The position numbers and the translations under genes were made by a program. From positions 372,001-436,000 of the forward strand of contig NZ_JBGUAX010000005.1 in NCBI RefSeq assembly GCF_041821065.1: DNA of 64,000 nt. The letters run 5' to 3'. This DNA comes from Egicoccus sp. AB-alg2 (GTDB lineage Bacteria; Actinomycetota; Nitriliruptoria; Nitriliruptorales; Nitriliruptoraceae). Positions within the stretch are counted from its first letter, which is position 1, and the number at the start of each line of letters is the position of its first letter. Positions 1-7,477 of the stretch are shown here, piece after piece. The notes beneath the pieces were generated by a model. That model was given only the letters and a program-made list of their open reading frames with translations, was not told the origin of the DNA and did not search any database.

Positions 1-1798
1 CGACCTCGTCGGCCAGGGCGATCGACCCGCGCCGGTAGGCGACGACGATCACGGTCGAGGGCAGGGCGGCGTCGGACAGCCCGCGCAGGATCTCCGACTC
101 CACCGACGGGTCGACGGCAGAGGTGGCGTCGTCGAGCACCAGCAGCCGCGGCTTGCGGATGAGGGCCCGGGCCAGCGCGATCCGCTGGCGCTGACCGCCG
201 GACAGGCTGGCGCCGCGCTCGCCCACCTCGGTGTCGTAGCCCGCGTCGAGCTTCATCACGAAGTCGTGGGCCTGGGCGAGCCGGGCGGCCGCCTCGACCT
301 CGGCGTCGGTGTAGTCGCCCCCGAGCGTGATGTTCTCGCGCACGGTGTCGTCGAAGAGGAACGCCTCCTGGAACACGATCGCGACGTCGCTGGCCAGCCG
401 GTCGCGATCGAGGTCGCGCACGTCGCGACCGTCGAAGCTGACCACGCCCCGGTCGGGGTCGTAGAGCCGCACCAGCAGGGCGGCGACGGTCGACTTGCCC
501 GACCCGGTGGGGCCGACCAGCGCGACGGTGCGGCCCGCCTCGACGTCGAAGGTCACCCCCTCGACGCCGCGGGTGGTCGGTCCCTCGAGGTCGAGGGCCT
601 CGCCGGCCTGGGGCGGGGTCTGGCCGGCGACCGGTTCCACCTCGGGCCGGCCGGCGGCGAGGTCGGGGCTGCCCGCCGACAGGTCCTCGCGGTCGCTGCT
701 CGGGTGCAGGTAGCTGACGTCGTCCAGCCCGGTGCGCGCCCCGCCGTCGCGGGTGTCGCGGTGGCGGCCGTAGACCATGTCGCCGACGGCGGTCAGCACG
801 CGCTGCACACGGTCCCAGCCCACGATGGCGCGGGGCAGTTCGCCCAGCAGCCACCCGAAGACGCGGATGGGCAGGGCGACCAGTCGGAACAGGTAGGCGA
901 ACGTGATGAGCGCTCCGGCGTTGATGGCGCCGTCGCGCACGCGCATGGAGCCGACCAGCAGCACGAGCAGGATGCCGACGTTGGGCAGCGCCTCGATGAC
1001 GGGGTCGAAGAAGGCCCGCAGGCGCCCGACCACGATCATCTTGTCGCGCAGGTCCTCGGAGATGCCGCGGAACTTGTCGGCCTCGGCGGCCTCCCGGCCC
1101 ATCGTCTTCACGACCAGGGCCGCGTCGAACGACTCGTGGGCAACCTCGGACACGTCTGCGCGGGCCTGCTGCGCCACGGTGGCGGCGTAGCGCATCTTGC
1201 GCTGGTAGTACCAGTTCGCCAGGCCGAGCAGGGGACCGACCGAGAAGCCGATCGCCGCCAGGAACGGGTCGGTGAACACCAGCAGGCCAGCGGTGATCAC
1301 GAGCAGCAGCGACGCCCCGAACGCCATCGGCAGCGGGGCGGCGACGAAGAAGGCCGACTCCACGTCCGCGTTGGCGTTGGACAGCAGTTCGCCGGTCGGG
1401 TGGCGACGGTGCCAGGCGATCGGCAGTTCCAGGTAGCGACGCGTCACCCTGCGGCGGTAGTCGGCCTGCAGGCCGTACTGGGCCACGTAGGCACCGAAGC
1501 GGCGCCCGAACACGCCGATCGCCTTGAGGGTGGCGACGGCGACGATCGCGGCCATCGCCGTCGCGACCAGGCCGCGGTCGACCTGGCCGGCGTCGAAGGC
1601 CGGCAGGATGACGTTGTCGGTCACCCACCCGAGCACGAGCGACGAAGCGACCGTCATCCCGGCGTACACGGCGGAGCCGCCCATGCCCCAGGCGAACGGC
1701 TTGGGGGCCGACCGCAGGGCCTGGGCGATCACGACGGCGCCGCGACGGACGATGCCGTCGCGGGCGCGTGGGGTCGGGCGGGAGGTCACGGCGCTCAC
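1..1798 (-). CDS. ABC exporter half-transporter (permease-ATPase fusion), C-terminus cut by window edge
   Basis: A single polypeptide has an N-terminal six-helix exporter membrane domain (about residues 30-340) and a nucleotide-binding domain. Walker A is GPTGSGKST near residue 428, followed by the Q-loop FQEAF and the signature LSGGQRQ. Walker B reads LLVLDDATSAVD, so Asp stands where the catalytic Glu normally is, and the switch region reads VVAYRRGS, so Tyr replaces the H-loop His. In known heterodimeric exporters such changes mark the catalytically degenerate half, so a partner half-transporter is expected beyond the left edge (inference). Substrate unknown. GTG at 1798 is used; an in-frame GTG at 1789 is an alternative. 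The last roughly 20-40 residues lie outside the window. Confidence 0.88.
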   Translation of the reverse strand, partial: MSAVTSRPTPRARDGIVRRGAVVIAQALRSAPKPFAWGMGGSAVYAGMTVASSLVLGWVTDNVILPAFDAGQVDRGLVATAMAAIVAVATLKAIGVFGRRFGAYVAQYGLQADYRRRVTRRYLELPIAWHRRHPTGELLSNANADVESAFFVAAPLPMAFGASLLLVITAGLLVFTDPFLAAIGFSVGPLLGLANWYYQRKMRYAATVAQQARADVSEVAHESFDAALVVKTMGREAAEADKFRGISEDLRDKMIVVGRLRAFFDPVIEALPNVGILLVLLVGSMRVRDGAINAGALITFAYLFRLVALPIRVFGWLLGELPRAIVGWDRVQRVLTAVGDMVYGRHRDTRDGGARTGLDDVSYLHPSSDREDLSAGSPDLAAGRPEVEPVAGQTPPQAGEALDLEGPTTRGVEGVTFDVEAGRTVALVGPTGSGKSTVAALLVRLYDPDRGVVSFDGRDVRDLDRDRLASDVAIVFQEAFLFDDTVRENITLGGDYTDAEVEAAARLAQAHDFVMKLDAGYDTEVGERGASLSGGQRQRIALARALIRKPRLLVLDDATSAVDPSVESEILRGLSDAALPSTVIVVAYRRGSIALADEV

Positions 1799-1846
1799 CC
1801 GAGCGAGACTACCCGGTGGGTTCGACGCCTCTCGACGGCCACGACG

Positions 1847-3919
1847 TCAGGTTCGGCAACCGTCGAATGCCAGGCGATAGGTGCCACGCTCGGCCTTGGC
1901 GGCGTACATCGCCTCGTCGGCCCGCCGCAGCAGGTCCTCGGCGTCGGCACCGTCGGCCACGAAGGCCACCCCGACGCTGCCACCGATCCGCACCTCGGTG
2001 GTGCGCAGCGCGAACGGCTCGGCGAGGGCGTCCACGAGCGCGGCGGCGACCACCTCGGCGTCCTGCCGCGTGCGCAGCCGCCGCAGGAGCACCCCGAACT
2101 CGTCGCCCGACAGCCGCGCGACGACGTCGCCGGCGCGGACCGTCGCCCGGATCCGGGCGGCGACGGCGACCAGCAGTTCGTCGCCGACGGCGTGGCCGTG
2201 GCGGTCGTTGACGCCCTTGAAGGCGTCGAGGTCGATGAAGCAGACCGCGTCGGCGCTGGCACGCGAGGCGACGCCGCCCGCGATGGCCTGGTCGAGGTGG
2301 CTGGCGAACAGCACGCGGTTGGCCAGGCCCGTCAGCGCGTCGTGCGTGGCGGCGTGGCGTGCCTCGGCGAGCAGGCGCAGCCCGGAGATGGCGGTGCCGG
2401 CCTGGTCGGCGAGGCTGCTGAGCGCCCGGCGGGTGCCCTCGTCGCCGACGGGTGCCCCGGTCCGGCGGGTCCAGCACGCGTAGACGGCGCCGAGGTAGGT
2501 GCCGTGCACGGTGATGGGCGCGGCGAGCGCCACCTCGGCGTCGAAGAGCGTGAGCGTGGTCCGGATCCAGGGGTCGTCGTCGGTCGCGGCCAGCACCCGC
2601 GGCCGCCAGTCCCGCAGCGCCTCGGCGACCAGCGGCGTGTCGTCGACGTCGACCGTGAGGGCCAGCAGCGCCTCGGTCTTGTCGCCGAAGCCGTGCACGG
2701 CGGTCGCGCGCAGGCAAGCGGCGGTCTCGTCCCACAGCAGCAGCGCCGACCGCTCCGCGCCGACGACCGTGGGGATCGCCTCGGCGACCCGGCGGGCCGC
2801 GCCCAGCTCGGTGTGCTCCTGTGCGAGCCCGTGCGCCAGTTCCAGCAGCGCCTCGGCCCGGGCGCCGCGGGCACGGGCGTCGGCCAGCGCACGGGCACGG
2901 GTAAGAGCCGTGGCGGCCAGACCGGCGTAGGCGTCGAGCTGGTCCTGCTCGGCCGGCAGGAACCCCTCGCCCTCCGGCAGCTCCGCGGCGAGCCAGCCGT
3001 AGCGCACGCCGGCGGCGGTGACCTCGGCGGTCAGCCGCTCGGGGCCGGCCACCTCGTCGGCCCCGGCGAGCAGTCGGCGACCGAGCTCGGCGGCGCGGGC
3101 CGGGTCGAAGCCGTCGCCGATCACGCGCGGCGCGTCCTCGCTGGGCAGGTCGACGGCCAGCAGGTAGCGCTGCGCACGGACGGCGGCGCTCGCGCGCGTG
3201 GCGATGCGACCGAGCACCTCGTCGAGGTCGTCCGAGGAGACCAGGTCGGCGACCGTGCGCTGCAGGTCCACGACCTGTTCGCGCAGCGCCGCGAGCTCGA
3301 AGGTCGCCGCCGGGTCGACCGCCCGCCGGCCGCCCAGACGCCGCCGCGGGTTCCACGCCATCTCGAAGACGCAGGCGTCGGCGCCGGCGACCTGGCACTC
3401 GCGGTGCTCGATCCGCGCCGGCGGGAGCCCGAACAGCACCGTCACCTGCGTGAGCAGGCCGCGCGTGTAGTCGCAGTCGTAGCGACTGGGCGCGCGCGGC
3501 GGGTGCAGTCGGTAGGCGACCGTGCCGTGCCCGCGACCGACGTCGCGGGCGTGCATCGTGGCGCTGGCGGAGAACTTGACCTGGGCCTTGGCGACGCTGC
3601 GCAGGACCTGTTGCGGGCTGCCGAGTGCGCCGATGACCAGCCGCAGCGCAGCGCCGACCTGCTCGTCCAGGAGTGCCTCGCCGACGTGGCGACCCACGTC
3701 GGGGTCGCCGAGCACCGCGTCGGCCGCCGTGAACAGCGCGACCTTGGTCTCGTAGGTGGACCAGGTCCGCTCGTCCTCGAGTTCGGCCTGGGTGTGGGGG
3801 ACGCCGGCGAGGGCGAGGACGTCGTGCACCGCCTGTTCGCCGCCGTGGCGGCGGACGTACGCGAGGACGAGGCGGGTCGTGATGCCCGCCGTGTCCCGTC
3901 CGTCGCGCTCGCCCGTCAT
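1847..3919 (-). CDS. Sensor diguanylate cyclase (V4R-like sensor, GAF domains, GGDEF)
   Basis: 690 aa, predicted to make cyclic di-GMP from two GTP in the cytoplasm. No membrane helix is evident. The N-terminal 200 residues end in a Cys-containing stretch (HRECQVAGADACVFEMAWN) resembling V4R or haem-NO-binding-like sensor domains. Two GAF-like regions follow (about 210-350 and 365-510), then a C-terminal GGDEF domain (about 525-690) with DALTGLANR, FIDLDAFKGVND and the active-site loop ARLSGDEFG. The loop is SGDEF rather than GGDEF, a variant found in some active enzymes. ATG 3919 starts the conserved part. It lies downstream of rne, separated by a hairpin and a pair of palindromes. Ligands are unknown. 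Confidence 0.82.
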   Translation of the reverse strand: MTGERDGRDTAGITTRLVLAYVRRHGGEQAVHDVLALAGVPHTQAELEDERTWSTYETKVALFTAADAVLGDPDVGRHVGEALLDEQVGAALRLVIGALGSPQQVLRSVAKAQVKFSASATMHARDVGRGHGTVAYRLHPPRAPSRYDCDYTRGLLTQVTVLFGLPPARIEHRECQVAGADACVFEMAWNPRRRLGGRRAVDPAATFELAALREQVVDLQRTVADLVSSDDLDEVLGRIATRASAAVRAQRYLLAVDLPSEDAPRVIGDGFDPARAAELGRRLLAGADEVAGPERLTAEVTAAGVRYGWLAAELPEGEGFLPAEQDQLDAYAGLAATALTRARALADARARGARAEALLELAHGLAQEHTELGAARRVAEAIPTVVGAERSALLLWDETAACLRATAVHGFGDKTEALLALTVDVDDTPLVAEALRDWRPRVLAATDDDPWIRTTLTLFDAEVALAAPITVHGTYLGAVYACWTRRTGAPVGDEGTRRALSSLADQAGTAISGLRLLAEARHAATHDALTGLANRVLFASHLDQAIAGGVASRASADAVCFIDLDAFKGVNDRHGHAVGDELLVAVAARIRATVRAGDVVARLSGDEFGVLLRRLRTRQDAEVVAAALVDALAEPFALRTTEVRIGGSVGVAFVADGADAEDLLRRADEAMYAAKAERGTYRLAFDGCRT

Positions 3920-4022
3920 GGCCGCCGCCCCCGGTCGTCCGACCACGTCGAGGCACCCGTCGGCCGCGAGGTCGCTTGCGTCAGCAACGGCCACGGACCG
4001 GCGCGCGCAGCGCCCGCCGCCG

Positions 4023-4063
4023 GTGACGGTCACGGCCGCAGCGCCGCCGCTGGTGACGGTCAC
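4023..4063. promoter_or_regulatory. Paired GTGAC-G-GTCAC palindromes upstream of the diguanylate cyclase gene
   Basis: Two identical 11-bp palindromes, GTGACGGTCAC, lie at 4023-4033 and 4053-4063, exactly 30 bp apart and 104-144 bp upstream of the cyclase start. Both sit in a shared 16-base context (GGTGACGGTCACGGCC). The spacing, close to three helical turns, suits a regulator binding two sites on one DNA face. That function is inferred; the repeats are seen directly. Confidence 0.4.
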
Positions 4064-4072
4064 GGCCCGCCA

Positions 4073-4112
4073 GCCGCCGGTTCCCCGCCGAGGCCGACGA
4101 GGAACCGGCGGC
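4073..4112 (-). terminator. Hairpin terminator after rne
   Basis: A perfect 12-bp inverted repeat (GCCGCCGGTTCC at 4073-4084, complement at 4101-4112) with a 16-nt loop begins 11 nt after the rne stop. No U-run follows, as is common for actinobacterial hairpin terminators. Confidence 0.65.
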
Positions 4113-4122
4113 AGGAAGAGCG

Positions 4123-6606
4123 TCACTCCAGTTCGCTGACGAGGCCGCGGCCTTCGCACTCCTTGCAGGTGTGGCTGAAGGATTCCACGAGGCCCTGGCT
4201 GACGTTCTTGCGGGTCATCTGGACGAGGCCGAGCTTGGAGACGTCGGAGACGCGGGTCTTTGTCCGGTCGCGCAGCAGTTCGCGCTTGAGGCGACGCACG
4301 ACCTGTTCCTGGTTGGACTTGAGCAACATGTCGATGAAGTCGATGACGATGATCCCGCCCATGTCGCGGAGGCGCAGCTGGCGGACGATCTCGTCGGCGG
4401 CCTCGAGGTTGGTCTTGAGCACGACCTCCTCGAGGTTGGTGTCGCTGCCACCGGTGAACTTGCCGGTGTTGACGTCGATGACCTTCATCGCCTCGGTGGT
4501 CTCGATGATGAGGTAGCCACCGGAGGGCAGCCAGACCTTCTTGCCCATCGCCTTGCGCAGCTGGTCGGAGACGTCGTAGGCCTCGAACAGCGCCGGGAGG
4601 TCCTTGCGGCGTTCGCGTGCGGCCTCGAGGTCGATGGTCCCGGCAGCTGGCCGAGCCTCGCCGTCGGCGGTCGGCCCGCCGTCGCCGGCGCTCTGGTCGT
4701 CGGCCTGCCCCTCGCCGGCCTTGCCGTCGCCGGCTGCCTCGGCGTCGCCGCGGCCGGGTGCGGCCTCGGCCTCGGCGTCGTCGGCGGCGCTGGCGCCGTC
4801 CGCCGACGGGGCACCGGCGGCCTTGGCGCGGGCGTCGGTGGTGGGGGCGCCGTACAGCTCGACCTTGTCGAGCAGCTCCGGGGCGACCTCGTCGAGGTAG
4901 TCGCGGACCTGGTGGTAGAGGTCCTCGTCGTCGACGATGCAGCGCTCGAACTCGGGCCCGAAGTTGTCCCGGATGACCTTGACGACCAGCGGCGGCTCCT
5001 CGTAGACCGCGGTCAGGGCCTTGGCCTTGTCCGCGGCTTCCTCGACGCGCTGCCACTTGGCCAGCAGCCGTTCGAGGTCGGCCGTGATCTGCTCGTCGGT
5101 GGCACCCTCGGCCGCGGTGCGCACGATGACGCCGTGCTCGGTCGGCTTGACCTTCTTGACGACCTTGCGCAGGCGGTCGCGCTCGCGGTCGGTGAGCTTG
5201 CGCGAGATGCCGAACAGGTCGGAGTTGGGCGCCAGGACCATGTAGCGGCCAGCGAGGGACAGGTGCATGGTCAGGCGCGGGCCCTTGGAGCCCATCGGGT
5301 CCTTGGTGACCTGCACGAGCACCTTCTGACCCGGCTTGAGCACGTTCTCGATGCGTTCCTCGTCGCCCTCCTCGAGGTCGAGCTCGTCGTAGAGCACCTC
5401 GCCGGCGTACAGGACGCCGTTGCGGCCCTTGCCGATGTCGAGGAACGCGGCCTCCATCCCGGGCAGCACGTTCTGCACGCGTGCCATGTAGATGTTGCCG
5501 ACGTAGGTCACGTCCTCCTTGCGGGTGACGTAGTGCTCCACGACGGTGCGGTCCTCCAGGACCGCGATCTGCGTGCGGTCCTTGCGGGCCGTCACGAGCA
5601 TGGTCCGAGGCGGCCCCTCCAGGATCGCCCGGCGCACCTCCTCGGGCACGCCGCCGGGGCGCTGGGAGCGACCGCGGCCGTTGCCGCCGCGCGAGCCGTT
5701 GCCGCCGTTGCTGCGACGGGAGCGCTTCGCGGCCAGGCGGGTGCCGCCCTTGGCCATCGCGGCCTCGACGGACTCGTCGTCGGTGCCGCCGCCGTTGCCG
5801 GCGTCGTCCTTGCTCGCGCCATCGCCGCGATCGGACCGCTCCCCCGCGGCCTTCCCGCGCTTCTTCTCGCCAGCGCCGTCGTCGCGGGCGTCGTCGGCCG
5901 AGGCGGCGTCGTCGTCGCCGCTGGTGTCCTTGCCTGCCTCCGCCTCGGCACCGGCCCCGCCGTTGCCGCCGCGGCCGCGCCCACGGCCACCGCGGCCACG
6001 CCGGCCGCGGCGCCGTCGGCGGCGTCCGCTGCCGCCGGACTCGCCGTCGTCCTCGCCGTCCGACGACGGATCGCGGTCCTGCCGGGCGTCGGCGGCCGCC
6101 CCGGCGCCGTCGCCGGCCACGTCGGCGTCGCCCTTCGCGAGGTCGTCGCCCTTCGCGCCGCCGCCCTTCGCGCCGTCGCCCTTCGCGCCGGCGTCGCGCT
6201 TCACCCCGGCGTCGTCGGGCGCGTCCGCCGCGTCACGGTCGGCCGCGGACGGCGAACGGCGCCCGCCCTTACGGCCTCGCCCGCCACGGCTGCGCGAACG
6301 GGAGGCGTCGTCGCCGTCGGCGGCGTCGGTCCGGTCACCCTCGGCGCCGGCGGAGGTGGCCTGCCCGCCGGACTGGTCCTCGGACCCGCGGCCGGGCGCG
6401 TCCTCGGCACGGTCCTTCGTCGGCGCCTCGGCTGCCGCGGGCGACTCCGAGGCGGTGTCGCGGTCGGCCGGCGCCGCATCGGTCGAGCGACGGCGCGTGC
6501 GGGTACGCGACGTGGAGGCGCTGCTGCGGGAGCGGGAGCGACTGCGGGTGGGGCTTTCCTTGGACTCCTCGGTGCCGGGGATGTCTCGATCGGTCGGGTC
6601 GGTCAC
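4123..6606 (-). CDS. rne: Ribonuclease E/G
   Basis: 827 aa endoribonuclease for mRNA decay and rRNA/tRNA maturation. The first 310 residues are a disordered, charged extension rich in Arg, Gly and Asp, including a run of Arg-Gly repeats that probably binds RNA or partners. The S1 domain follows (YVGNIYMARVQNVLPGMEAA). The DNase I-like domain has both metal-binding Asp motifs, VIDVNTGKF and VIDFIDM, plus LRLRDMGG, and ends with the zinc-link motif CKEC. An 80-residue Ala/Gly/Asp-rich segment (about residues 587-668) interrupts the catalytic region and is absent from Escherichia coli and Streptomyces enzymes. There is almost no C-terminal extension. The start is uncertain: GTG 6606, 16 nt after the previous stop, lacks a good ribosome binding site, and ATG 6645 or 6639 is possible. 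Confidence 0.93.
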   Translation of the reverse strand: MTDPTDRDIPGTEESKESPTRSRSRSRSSASTSRTRTRRRSTDAAPADRDTASESPAAAEAPTKDRAEDAPGRGSEDQSGGQATSAGAEGDRTDAADGDDASRSRSRGGRGRKGGRRSPSAADRDAADAPDDAGVKRDAGAKGDGAKGGGAKGDDLAKGDADVAGDGAGAAADARQDRDPSSDGEDDGESGGSGRRRRRRGRRGRGGRGRGRGGNGGAGAEAEAGKDTSGDDDAASADDARDDGAGEKKRGKAAGERSDRGDGASKDDAGNGGGTDDESVEAAMAKGGTRLAAKRSRRSNGGNGSRGGNGRGRSQRPGGVPEEVRRAILEGPPRTMLVTARKDRTQIAVLEDRTVVEHYVTRKEDVTYVGNIYMARVQNVLPGMEAAFLDIGKGRNGVLYAGEVLYDELDLEEGDEERIENVLKPGQKVLVQVTKDPMGSKGPRLTMHLSLAGRYMVLAPNSDLFGISRKLTDRERDRLRKVVKKVKPTEHGVIVRTAAEGATDEQITADLERLLAKWQRVEEAADKAKALTAVYEEPPLVVKVIRDNFGPEFERCIVDDEDLYHQVRDYLDEVAPELLDKVELYGAPTTDARAKAAGAPSADGASAADDAEAEAAPGRGDAEAAGDGKAGEGQADDQSAGDGGPTADGEARPAAGTIDLEAARERRKDLPALFEAYDVSDQLRKAMGKKVWLPSGGYLIIETTEAMKVIDVNTGKFTGGSDTNLEEVVLKTNLEAADEIVRQLRLRDMGGIIVIDFIDMLLKSNQEQVVRRLKRELLRDRTKTRVSDVSKLGLVQMTRKNVSQGLVESFSHTCKECEGRGLVSELE

Positions 6607-6622
6607 TTGGTGGCTCGCTTGG

Positions 6623-7384
6623 TCAGGCGGCCTCCGCATCGACATCCAGGGCCAACGGTTCGACCTGGCCACTGAGGGCCTCACGCAGTCCCTCGGGCAC
6701 GTGCTCGCCCTGTGCCACCCGTCGGGTGGTCGGCGGGTCGGCGACGTCGCCGTGCGAGAGCGCGGACAGCAGGTCGTGGGGTCGAACGGTGGGGCCGTCG
6801 TTGCGGAGCACCGCACGCAGGACGGTGCGCACGCCGGCCGCGGCGTCGTTGCCGCCGGGCTCGGCGCGGTGCGAGACGGCGAGGGCGAGTACCGCGGGTC
6901 GCACGTCGATCGTCCGGTCGCCGTCAGGGCGGTGTCGGACGACCTCGGCGTGCTCGGCCGCGAGCAGCTCGTCGCCGCGTCGCCGGAGCAGGTCCGCCAG
7001 GGCGGCGGCATCGGCACTGAGCCATTCCTGCTCCCAGAGCGTGGCCCGAAGCATGCGCGCCAGCTTCGGCGCGCCATCGGGCACTTCCAGGAAGGTCGTG
7101 ATGTCCATGCCCTCGGGGAGGGTCGCGGACAGTCGTGCCAGGTCCCGGGCCGGGACGATCGGCACGGCGAAGGTCAACTCCGCGTACTCACCGGTGGACT
7201 GGTAGCCCACCGACAGCGCATCGGGGAACGACACCTTCGCGTGGGGTGTGAACCCCTCGGAATAGGCGATCGGGAGGTCGACCCGGCGCAGCGCCCGCTC
7301 CCAGATGGACGTCAGGTCGCGCGCCGAGACGAAGCGCGTGCGACCGGTCTTGGTCCACCGGATGCGGATCCGTTGCTGCTGCAC
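6623..7384 (-). CDS. DUF2344 radical-SAM-linked protein (TIGR03936 type)
   Basis: 253 aa. It begins with the family hallmark of a basic strand and RIRWTKTGRTRFVSARDL, followed by RALRRVDLPIAYSEGFTPHAK. Members are encoded next to, or fused to, the TIGR03960 radical SAM protein, as here. The biochemical function is not established; proximity to rne suggests RNA-related work, which is inference only. GTG 7384 is chosen because GGAGGA lies 4 nt upstream. The stop is 16 nt before the rne start, so the two are probably cotranscribed. Confidence 0.88.
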   Translation of the reverse strand: MQQQRIRIRWTKTGRTRFVSARDLTSIWERALRRVDLPIAYSEGFTPHAKVSFPDALSVGYQSTGEYAELTFAVPIVPARDLARLSATLPEGMDITTFLEVPDGAPKLARMLRATLWEQEWLSADAAALADLLRRRGDELLAAEHAEVVRHRPDGDRTIDVRPAVLALAVSHRAEPGGNDAAAGVRTVLRAVLRNDGPTVRPHDLLSALSHGDVADPPTTRRVAQGEHVPEGLREALSGQVEPLALDVDAEAA

Positions 7385-7477
7385 GGGTCCTCCAGGTCGT
7401 CGGGGTGCGGCACCTCGCCGCACCCAGCCGACGGTGTCGGGGTGCTCCGCGCCCCAAGAGCGGGACGCGGCGGGACC

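Noticed and set aside
266-4516. Very long open frame on the plus strand opposite the ABC exporter, cyclase and rne genes
   Set aside because: It crosses several well-supported minus-strand genes and their gaps, and reads as His/Gly/Val/Arg-rich sequence with no domain. High GC removes stops from antisense frames.
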